Source of the DNA: Planctomicrobium piriforme
GTDB lineage: Bacteria > Planctomycetota > Planctomycetia > Pirellulales > PNKZ01
DNA: 11,134 bases
Reading direction: 5' to 3'
Assembly (NCBI GenBank): GCA_945877965.1
Contig: CAMCTH010000098.1
Span: forward strand, 1-11,134
The notes beneath the pieces were generated by a model. That model was not told the origin of the DNA and searched no databases. It saw only the letters and a list, made by a program, of their open reading frames with translations. Position numbers and translations under genes: made by a program. Shown here piece by piece: positions 1 through 5,769 of the stretch (positions are counted from its first letter, which is position 1; each line of letters opens with the position of its first letter).

Positions 1-903
1 AGTGCTGCCGGTCCCCGCGGTGCCGCCGGTCACGGTGTTCGTGGAAGCAACCGTCGTGCTTCCTCGGACGGTGAGCGTCGCGCCGTTGCCGACGAACACG
101 GCCCCGCCGAGCGCGAGACCGCCGTTGCCGCCCACGCCCGGCGCACCGCCGCTGCCGCCGCCGTTGCCGGAGCCGCCCGATGTGCCGCCTGAGCCCGCAC
201 CGGCCCCGCCGCCGCCGTAACCACCGTTGCCGCCGTTGCCCGCGCCGCCGGTCCCGCCGCCGGTTCCCGCATCGGCGCTATTCGAGTTCGCGTTGTAGCC
301 GCCGCCGTTGCCGCCGTTGGGGCTCGTGCCGTCGCCGACGCCGCCGGTGCCGCCGATTGCCTGGTTGTTATCAAAGACGACGGCCTCGACCGTGACGTTC
401 GCGCCCGGCGCAATGTACAGACCGCCGCCGCCCCCTAAGCCGCCGCCGCCGCCGCCGTTGCCGGTGCCGCCGGTGCCGCCTTGAGAACGACCCTCGGTGA
501 CCGTCAGGTTGCTAATGCTGACCGTGCCCGCGGTGACGGTGAAGATTTGATTGCTGTTGCCGTCGACCGTGTTGCCGTTGCCGACGATCGTCAGCGCTCC
601 GGCAAGATTGATCTCCGTCAACGACCCACTCAACGCAACGTTGGTTTGAATGTCGATCGTGTCGCCCGCAACGGCTTGCTGGATGGCCCAACTCAACGTG
701 TTGGCGACGGTCCCATCTCCATCGTCAGCCCCGACATTGACGGTCCACGTCGTTTGCGCGTGCGCCGACGAGTCGCAACTCAGCACGAGCCCCATGGCCA
801 GAACGGCGAAGCTGCCGAGTCTCAGGGCGGCGACGAGCATGCGGCAGCCGCTGCTGCGTACGACGCACTTCGTCGGCGACGAAAACCGGGGCGATAGTTC
901 CAT
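1..903 (-). CDS. Exported glycine-rich beta-helix surface protein, 3' end cut off by window edge
   Basis: The minus-strand frame from the ATG at 901-903 stays open for 301 codons to base 1, so the C-terminus lies outside the window. The start has a purine-rich site (GGAGAAGG, 913-920) 9 bases upstream. Residues 22-49 form a signal peptide: Arg residues, a hydrophobic core (about 29-42) and a likely cleavage after AHA49. A cysteine at 43 could suggest a lipobox, but the Leu at -2 argues against it. Residues 52-136 resemble the N-terminal cap of right-handed parallel beta-helix proteins (WTVN, LSWAI, AGDTIDI, LTIVGNGNTVDG, ISNLTV). Two glycine-rich stretches follow (about 141-162 and 184-263, mostly GG-N/T/S/A). 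Segments such as GGLYI, FDNN and GGAVF recall the GGAI and FxxN repeats of polymorphic outer-membrane proteins. It is probably a cell-surface or secreted adhesin-like protein. The anchor (PEP-CTERM, autotransporter barrel or other) would be in the missing part. The reading frame is certain; the function is inferred. Confidence 0.85.
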   Translation of the reverse strand, partial: MELSPRFSSPTKCVVRSSGCRMLVAALRLGSFAVLAMGLVLSCDSSAHAQTTWTVNVGADDGDGTVANTLSWAIQQAVAGDTIDIQTNVALSGSLTEINLAGALTIVGNGNTVDGNSNQIFTVTAGTVSISNLTVTEGRSQGGTGGTGNGGGGGGLGGGGGLYIAPGANVTVEAVVFDNNQAIGGTGGVGDGTSPNGGNGGGYNANSNSADAGTGGGTGGAGNGGNGGYGGGGAGAGSGGTSGGSGNGGGSGGAPGVGGNGGLALGGAVFVGNGATLTVRGSTTVASTNTVTGGTAGTGST

Positions 904-912
904 AGCTCTCAG

Positions 913-920
913 CCTTCTCC
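913..920 (-). promoter_or_regulatory. Ribosome binding site of the glycine-rich protein
   Basis: GGAGAAGG lies 9 bases upstream of the ATG at 903. It favours that start over the in-frame internal ATG at residue 22, which has no comparable site. Confidence 0.5.
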
Positions 921-1173
921 ACGCAGGGGCGTCGTACCGTTTTGCGGGATCGCGAGCCGCCCTGCCGCCGCGCCGTTCAGGTTGCCGTTGCCGGCCCCCT
1001 GTCACAGCGCAGTCTCACTGCAGACGTCCCCCGACCGTCGGTGTATCCGTAATAGGTGTTTCGACCGGTACAACCGAATTCTTAATCCAAGTTCCCCCAG
1101 CTTGACGCCTGACGGGGACCGGCAACGAAGAAACTACGGAAAAACCGCGTGCTTCACGCAATCACGGGGGCGT
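921..1173. other. Intergenic region, no gene seen
   Basis: This stretch separates the glycine-rich protein gene from the terminator of the lipase gene and should hold the promoter for the former. I found no convincing -35/-10 pair. A GGAACTT element on the minus strand (1089-1095) resembles an ECF-type -35 box but has no matching -10 box at the right distance. No small ORF with a plausible start and ribosome binding site was seen on either strand. Confidence 0.5.
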
Positions 1174-1205
1174 AAAAACGCGGGACCGCTAGCAGCGGTA
1201 GCCGC
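1174..1205 (-). terminator. Intrinsic terminator of the lipase gene
   Basis: On the minus strand, 17 bases after the lipase stop codon, a hairpin has a 6-bp inner stem (ACCGCT / AGCGGT with a GCT loop, 1185-1199). A 4-bp outer GCGG/CCGC stem lies outside a small internal bulge. The hairpin is followed by GTTTTT (1174-1179). The GC-rich stem plus U-tract at the expected distance makes this a good rho-independent terminator ending the LRR-lipase unit. Confidence 0.7.
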
Positions 1206-1222
1206 ATGCAGATCGACGGCAG

Positions 1223-2077
1223 CTACTGAGAAAGCTCGCCGATGTGATTGCGATACTTGGCCATCGCATGCGCGCCGACGCGCTGCTGCACGTTGCTCCA
1301 CAACTCGTCGAGCAACGTCCCTTGCAGCACGCCGTCGACCGTCTTAGACGCGAGTTGTGAAAAGCCCGCTGATGCGGCAGCCGCAGCCGCCGCGCCGAGC
1401 AGTACTTCCTTCTGGCAATGCCCGTACTGATTCGCCAACAGGCTGACCGTCGGCAACTGCGGAATCGGATCCTGATGATTCACATAGCGATAGATCTTGT
1501 CGCCGAACTCACGATCGATGGTCTTGGCCGCCTCAGCGTTGCCGACCATCGGCGCGCCAAAGGTATAAATCTGATGCACGGCGACGAACTTCCGCTTGAA
1601 TCGCCAGGCCGCTAACAGCGCCAGCGCGCCGCCCAGACTGTGCCCCGTGATCCAGAAGGGACGATCGCTTTTCTTGCGTTCCGCTGCGACGGCCGCAAAC
1701 AACGGGTCCCAAATCTCCCCCAGCGCGCGAATGAACCCGGAGTGCCAGCGCGTGCCGACGCCGGCCGCCGCGAAGTCGGTCCCGAGATCCCCTTCCGGGC
1801 GGATCAACAAGTTGACCGCATCCGTCAACAACCAGTCCTTGAGCCCTTCGATGCTCGTCGGCGCTTCGGTTCCGCGGAAGGCGGCGAGCAGATGATCGTC
1901 GTTCGACGCAACGTAAACCTGCGTATTGCCGGCCGCAATCAATTGCGACTCCATCCCGAACTCCGTGCGGAACGCTTCGCGTCCTTCTCGTTCGGGCAAG
2001 TAAGCCAAGTCGGCGGCCAAGGCCAACGAGCAGGCGTTACGCGGGGCGCCGAAGGCGTCTTCGATTAGTTCATGCAT
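1223..2077 (-). CDS. Class 3 lipase-like alpha/beta hydrolase
   Basis: A 284-residue protein of the fungal lipase-like (lipase class 3) family, predicted to hydrolyse acyl-glycerols or related esters. The nucleophile elbow GHSLGG contains Ser147. The likely catalytic partners are Asp203 (HQDPIPQLP) and His278 (YRNHIGEL) near the C-terminus. FRGTE (67-71) is the conserved strand and oxyanion-hole motif. WHSGF (111-115) and YTFGAPMVGN (171-180) are also typical of the family. There is no signal peptide or membrane segment, so it should be cytoplasmic or peripherally bound. A seven-alanine run (229-235) precedes the C-terminal helices. The start at 2077 (MHELIEDAF) is preferred because GAGAGA lies 9 bases upstream; an in-frame start 20 codons earlier would overlap the upstream LRR gene and adds a basic, non-conserved tail. 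It lies 17 bases downstream of the LRR gene and ends just before a strong terminator, so the two are probably co-transcribed. The true substrate is unknown. Confidence 0.92.
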   Translation of the reverse strand: MHELIEDAFGAPRNACSLALAADLAYLPEREGREAFRTEFGMESQLIAAGNTQVYVASNDDHLLAAFRGTEAPTSIEGLKDWLLTDAVNLLIRPEGDLGTDFAAAGVGTRWHSGFIRALGEIWDPLFAAVAAERKKSDRPFWITGHSLGGALALLAAWRFKRKFVAVHQIYTFGAPMVGNAEAAKTIDREFGDKIYRYVNHQDPIPQLPTVSLLANQYGHCQKEVLLGAAAAAAASAGFSQLASKTVDGVLQGTLLDELWSNVQQRVGAHAMAKYRNHIGELSQ

Positions 2078-2086
2078 CGGTCCGGC

Positions 2087-2092
2087 TCTCTC
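2087..2092 (-). promoter_or_regulatory. Ribosome binding site of the lipase gene
   Basis: GAGAGA on the minus strand, 9 bases before the ATG at 2077, inside the 17-base gap after the LRR gene stop. It decides the start in favour of 2077. Confidence 0.45.
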
Positions 2093-2094
2093 GG

Positions 2095-2763
2095 TTAGTC
2101 GATGTACTCGCGAACGTCGGGTTGCTGCTTCTTCCAATCACGCTTCGTCTTCCCTTTGACGGCAGTCCCCGTCAGGTCGAGCTTTTGCAGCGACGATTTG
2201 GGACCTAGATGCTGCTGAAAGCCCTCGTCGCTGATCTGCGTGCGACTCAAATAGAGTTCGGCCAACGTCGGCAGCGCGGCAATCGCGGCCAAGCCGGCGT
2301 CGGTGATCTGCGTGTCAGCCACGTCGAGCTTACGCAAACGGGTGAGCCCGCGCAGGTGCTGCAACGTGCGGTCATCCACGTCGGCGTTGGCCATCTGCAG
2401 AACGACGATGTCGGGTCGCGCAGCCAACGACGAGTAGTCAAAATCCTTCAGCCCGGTGAGCGTGACGCGCAACTCACCGTCGACGATCTGCTCGTACGGC
2501 CGCAGCGGCAAGAAATGACGTTCGTAGTAACTCAGCCCGTACGGGACGCCGATCAGCAAACCGGCCGCCGTCAGCAACAACACAGGCCCGCGCACGGCTC
2601 GAAAGTAACGCCGCAGGTAGAACGGCGCCGTCAGTGGGAACGCCAGCGCCGCCGTCGGCCCAGCCCCGATCGTCTTCAAGCCGCGGACGAGCAACCACAC
2701 ATAGCCGATCACCGCCGCGACGAGGCCGAGCACAATCGCAAAGAAGCCGTAGGTTTCTAACAT
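2095..2763 (-). CDS. Two-TM membrane-anchored leucine-rich-repeat protein
   Basis: A 222-residue protein. Two hydrophobic segments (about 6-27, and 59-79 with GPVLLLTAAGLL) flank a short basic loop rich in Arg/Lys, so the loop is probably cytoplasmic. After the second segment, by the positive-inside rule, the soluble C-terminal half may also face the cytoplasm, but this is uncertain. Residues 116-214 hold about four leucine-rich repeats of 24-25 residues (starting near 116, 141, 165 and 190). Their consensus is LxxLDLxxTxITDxGLxxL, common in Planctomycetota. LRR domains usually bind proteins; no catalytic motif is visible. The start at 2763 is chosen because the first membrane segment follows directly. 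An earlier in-frame start (2853) would add 30 residues of unrelated composition and reach into the divergent promoter region. No good ribosome binding site precedes 2763, but a -10-like box sits 7 bases upstream (possible leaderless mRNA). The lipase gene follows after 17 bases. Partner and role are unknown. Confidence 0.85.
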   Translation of the reverse strand: MLETYGFFAIVLGLVAAVIGYVWLLVRGLKTIGAGPTAALAFPLTAPFYLRRYFRAVRGPVLLLTAAGLLIGVPYGLSYYERHFLPLRPYEQIVDGELRVTLTGLKDFDYSSLAARPDIVVLQMANADVDDRTLQHLRGLTRLRKLDVADTQITDAGLAAIAALPTLAELYLSRTQISDEGFQQHLGPKSSLQKLDLTGTAVKGKTKRDWKKQQPDVREYID

Positions 2764-2770
2764 GACGGTG

Positions 2771-2799
2771 ATTATTCTACGTTCGCCCCGGAACAACAA
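2771..2799 (-). promoter_or_regulatory. Possible sigma-70-type promoter giving a leaderless LRR mRNA
   Basis: On the minus strand, TTGTTG (2794-2799) and AATAAT (2771-2776) are separated by 17 bases, a standard housekeeping spacing. The -10 box ends 7 bases before the ATG at 2763, so transcription would begin at or beside the start codon. That agrees with the lack of a ribosome binding site there. It is a two-box match by eye in a GC-rich region and could be chance. Confidence 0.35.
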
Positions 2800-2944
2800 G
2801 CTCGGAACCGCTTGCCCGCCGGCGATTTCATCGCGACTCGCAACGCCAAGCATTGCCGAGCGGCATCGCGACGGCTAACGTCGAAGTTCGCCGCCGAACG
2901 AGCGACGACGGCAACGACACGACGCGAAGCGGCCCCATCCGTGC

Positions 2945-2950
2945 GAGGAG
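2945..2950 (+). promoter_or_regulatory. Ribosome binding site of the propeller-like protein gene
   Basis: GAGGAG lies 10 bases upstream of the ATG at 2961. This strong site, together with the signal peptide that follows, sets the start at 2961 instead of the upstream in-frame ATG at 2853. Confidence 0.65.
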
Positions 2951-2960
2951 TGCTTCTAAC

Positions 2961-4382
2961 ATGGCGATACACACCATCTCCTCCGTGATTCACCGGCGAC
3001 GAACCGCATCGCTGCACACGACGATCGTCGCGGCCCTGCTCCTGTCGTTCATCAACTCGGCCGTCGGCGGCGAACCGTGTCGACTGGTGGTATTGGAAAA
3101 GTCGTCGCGCCGACCGGTGCCGCTCGTCGAATTACGAACGACGCATGGTGTGCGATTCGTCAGCGACAACGCCGGCGTCATCGCCTGCGACTTGCCGGAG
3201 TTGATGGGGCGACCGACGTGGTTCACCGTGCTCGGCCACGGTTACGAAGTTCCCGCCGACGGGTTCGGATCACGGGGCGTACGGATCACGCCCGAGCCGG
3301 GACGCACGATCGAGGTCCTCGTCGACCGCAAGATCATCGCGCAACGGCTCGGGCGCATCACGGGGGCGGGCCTCTTCGCCGAAAGTCAAAAGACCGGCAC
3401 GGACCGCGACTGGCCCGAGTCGGGCATTATGGGGAGCGACAGCGTGCTGACGGCCGTCCATCGCGGCCGACTTTTCTGGCTTTGGGGCGACACGAACGTG
3501 CCGCACTACCCGCTGGGGATCTTTCAAAGCACCGGCGCAACGAGCACGTTGCAGCCGCTGGAGTCCTACGAAGCGCCGCTCCGACTGTGCCTCGAATACT
3601 TCCGCGATGCTCGCGGGCTGCCGCGCGGCATCGCCCCCATGCCGGGCCCCGGCCCGACGTGGCTCACCGGCTATGTCAGCGTCCGTGACAATTCGGGCAC
3701 GTCTCGCTTGGTCGCAACCTACATGAAAGTGACGCCGCCGCTCTCGATTTATGAATGGGGCTTATGCGTTTGGAACGACGAGCAAGCCAAGTTCGAACCG
3801 CTCCGGAAGATCTGGACGAAAAGCAGCGAGCATCCCCAACCGCCGCCGGTGCCCGAAGGGCACGTCGTATTGTGGACCGACGACGCCGGTCGCGAGTGGT
3901 TGCTGTTCGGCAATCCGTTCCCTCGGCTCCGTGTGCCGGCCCGCTTTGAAGATTGGCAAGACTCGACGAAGTGGGAGGTGCTCACTCCGCAAGCGAACGT
4001 CGCCTCGGCCACCGATGGATCGAAAGTGAAACCGCACACCGGCTCGATCGCTTACAACGCGTTTCGTAAACGCTGGGTCACCGTGTTCATGGAACACTTC
4101 GGCAAGCCGTCGGCTTTCGGCGAGTTGTGGTACGCCGAGGCCGCCGCACCGACCGGTCCGTGGGGCCCCGCCGTTAAAGTTCTCTCGCACGACAACTACA
4201 CGTTCTATAATCCGAAGCTCCATCCGAACCTGACACCCTCCGACTCGCCGATCTTGCTCTTCGAAGGGACGTACACGAAGCAATTCGCCGATCGCCCGGA
4301 AGCGACGCCGCGGTACGACTACAACCAGATTCTGTATCGACTCGATCTCGACGATCCGGCGTTGGCGAAGGCTCAACGATAG
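2961..4382 (+). CDS. Secreted beta-propeller-like protein with N-terminal beta-sandwich domain
   Basis: A 473-residue protein of unknown function and the only plus-strand gene. Residues 1-37 form a signal peptide: a basic HRRR region, the hydrophobic stretch TIVAALLLSFINSAV, and probable cleavage near AVGG. Residues about 40-125 look like a small beta-sandwich of the carboxypeptidase-regulatory-like type (VLEKSSRRPVPLVELRTTHG, then SDNAGVI). The rest (about 135-465) has the short beta-strand and turn pattern of a propeller fold as in glycosidase-like or DUF4185-type proteins: LFWLWGDTN (171-179), SIAYNAFRKRWVTVF (362-376), LWYAEAAAPTGPWGP (389-403) and FYNPKLHP (415-422). By analogy it may bind or cleave a polysaccharide outside the cytoplasmic membrane, but I cannot identify catalytic residues with confidence. 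The gene is divergent from the LRR gene and convergent with DUF1501, so it is probably monocistronic. The reading frame is secure; the fold assignment is tentative. Confidence 0.85.
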   Translation: MAIHTISSVIHRRRTASLHTTIVAALLLSFINSAVGGEPCRLVVLEKSSRRPVPLVELRTTHGVRFVSDNAGVIACDLPELMGRPTWFTVLGHGYEVPADGFGSRGVRITPEPGRTIEVLVDRKIIAQRLGRITGAGLFAESQKTGTDRDWPESGIMGSDSVLTAVHRGRLFWLWGDTNVPHYPLGIFQSTGATSTLQPLESYEAPLRLCLEYFRDARGLPRGIAPMPGPGPTWLTGYVSVRDNSGTSRLVATYMKVTPPLSIYEWGLCVWNDEQAKFEPLRKIWTKSSEHPQPPPVPEGHVVLWTDDAGREWLLFGNPFPRLRVPARFEDWQDSTKWEVLTPQANVASATDGSKVKPHTGSIAYNAFRKRWVTVFMEHFGKPSAFGELWYAEAAAPTGPWGPAVKVLSHDNYTFYNPKLHPNLTPSDSPILLFEGTYTKQFADRPEATPRYDYNQILYRLDLDDPALAKAQR

Positions 4383-4384
4383 CA

Positions 4385-4403
4385 CCTCCGGTGCACGCGG
4401 AGG
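4385..4403. terminator. Hairpin between convergent genes, possible bidirectional terminator
   Basis: A perfect inverted repeat, CCTCCG (4385-4390) and CGGAGG (4398-4403), with a 7-base loop lies in the 60-base gap between the stop of the propeller-like gene (4382) and the stop of DUF1501 (4443). It has no U-tract on either side, so intrinsic termination would be weak. Its place between converging genes still suggests a role in ending transcripts or protecting their 3' ends. Confidence 0.4.
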
Positions 4404-4442
4404 CATGAGGCAACCGACAATCGCGCCCCTGCTCGATCAAGA

Positions 4443-5747
4443 TTACGCAAAGAGCGGGGCGATCGGCTCGCCGTGTTGCACCAAGATGACGGGCCGGCCG
4501 GTCTTCGTGTGATATTCCAACTTGTGATCGACTCCCAGCGCGTGGAAGATCGTCGCCGCCAAGTCGTCCGGCTTCAGTTTCGTATCGTCGTCGGGGCCGT
4601 GCCCTTTCGCGTCGGTGCCGCCGACGAGTCGCCCCGCCTTCACACCCCCGCCCGACGCCAACGTCCACATCGTCCGCGGCCAGTGATCGCGGCCCGCGTT
4701 CGCATTGATCTTCGGCGTCCGGCCGAACTCGCCCGTGATGACGACGAGCGTTCGTTCCAGCAACCCTTTCTGCCGCAACGCTTCGATCAGCGCCGGTGCC
4801 GCCGCATCGAGTTGCGGTAGCAATTTGTTCTTCAGCGATTCAAAGTTATCGAGGTGCGTGTCCCACCCTTGATGCGAGACGCTGACGAACCGCACACCGT
4901 GTTCCACCAACCGCGCGGCCAACAAACAACTTTGCCCCAGTTCATCCGGTGCAAACAGCTTCGCGATCTTCGGCGATTCTCGGCTGACGTCGAACGCCGT
5001 CCGTGCCCGCGGCGACAGAATCATCTCCAGCGCCTTCTTGCCGAAGCGATCGAGACCGTCGAGCACGTCGGCCGCGGCATCGACGTCGCGAAAGGCAGTA
5101 TCCAAATCGCTGCGCAACGATTCACGGCGGCGAACTTTCTCGACCGTCATCCCCTCAGGCAACGAGAGGCCGCGCATTTCGAACGGCTTGCCGGCTTGCG
5201 GCACCTTGGTCGTTTTGAAAGGGGCGAACTCGACCCCCATGAAGCCGGGATTCGCATCGGAGTTGGGAATCGACACGAACGAAGGAATGTCGTCGGCCGA
5301 GGGACGCTCTTTCGTCATGACCGAACCGACCGCCGGAAAGCGGACGGCCGCACTCGGCTTGTTGCCCGAGAATAGAAACTGATTGGCCAGCAAGTGGTCG
5401 CCCGTCGTGTGGCTGATGCCCCGAATGAGCGCGAACTGATCCAAGGCCTGAGCCAACTTCGGCAAGTGTTCGCAAGCCGGCACGCCGGCGATCTTCGAGT
5501 CGATCATGGCAAAGGGGCTGCGCTCTTCGCTCGGCGCGTCAGGCTTCATGTCGAGCGTGTCGAGATGCGCCGGCCCTCCCGCCAGATGCACGAAGATCAC
5601 GGCATCGGCCGTGCCGCGCCGCTCTCCGCGCGTCTCGCCGAGGGCCTTCATCCGCAAGAAATCGGCCAGCGACAGACCGACGCCGTTCAAGAAGCCGACT
5701 TGCAACAGTCCGCGTCGCGTAAAGCGCAGGCCCGGTTGGATTCGCAT
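4443..5747 (-). CDS. DUF1501 family exported protein (Tat signal)
   Basis: A 434-residue DUF1501 protein, a family within the alkaline phosphatase/sulfatase-like superfamily whose reaction is not established. The N-terminus carries a twin-arginine motif (TRRGLL, 10-15) and a hydrophobic stretch (QVGFLNGVGLSLADF, 16-30), so it is probably exported folded by the Tat pathway. Family landmarks are FVHLAGGPAHLDTLDMKP (52-69), GDHLLANQFLFSG (116-128), GWDTHLDNF (294-302), VVITGEFGRTPKIN (335-348) and GRDHWP (352-357). The Asp, His and Glu residues in these motifs are the likely metal ligands. The start at 5747 has GAGGA four bases upstream and places the Tat motif correctly; an in-frame start 35 codons earlier overlaps the upstream gene and adds an Arg-rich tail. 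It follows the DUF1549/DUF1553 gene after 22 bases with no terminator between, the standard planctomycete pairing, so the two products likely act together. Confidence 0.95.
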   Translation of the reverse strand: MRIQPGLRFTRRGLLQVGFLNGVGLSLADFLRMKALGETRGERRGTADAVIFVHLAGGPAHLDTLDMKPDAPSEERSPFAMIDSKIAGVPACEHLPKLAQALDQFALIRGISHTTGDHLLANQFLFSGNKPSAAVRFPAVGSVMTKERPSADDIPSFVSIPNSDANPGFMGVEFAPFKTTKVPQAGKPFEMRGLSLPEGMTVEKVRRRESLRSDLDTAFRDVDAAADVLDGLDRFGKKALEMILSPRARTAFDVSRESPKIAKLFAPDELGQSCLLAARLVEHGVRFVSVSHQGWDTHLDNFESLKNKLLPQLDAAAPALIEALRQKGLLERTLVVITGEFGRTPKINANAGRDHWPRTMWTLASGGGVKAGRLVGGTDAKGHGPDDDTKLKPDDLAATIFHALGVDHKLEYHTKTGRPVILVQHGEPIAPLFA

Positions 5748-5751
5748 GACG

Positions 5752-5756
5752 TCCTC
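5752..5756 (-). promoter_or_regulatory. Ribosome binding site of the DUF1501 gene
   Basis: GAGGA on the minus strand, 4 bases before the ATG at 5747, in the 22-base gap after the upstream stop codon. It supports the start that places the Tat motif at the N-terminus. Confidence 0.5.
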
Positions 5757-5769
5757 GTCGTGAGCCGAT

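Noticed and set aside
1..480. Plus-strand proline/arginine-rich frames and repeat-like CCGCCG sequence, which could suggest a repeat array
   Set aside because: The pattern is the reverse complement of Gly codons in a continuous minus-strand signal-peptide protein; there are no constant repeats with spacers, so it is not CRISPR.
1049..1096. Candidate promoter for the glycine-rich gene (GGAACTT at 1089-1095, TATTAC at 1049-1054 on the minus strand)
   Set aside because: Neither box has a partner at an accepted spacing; the match is too weak to call.
2209..2760. 183-codon plus-strand frame opposite the LRR gene
   Set aside because: Gln/Arg-rich antisense shadow; the minus-strand LRR repeats and membrane segments are far better supported.
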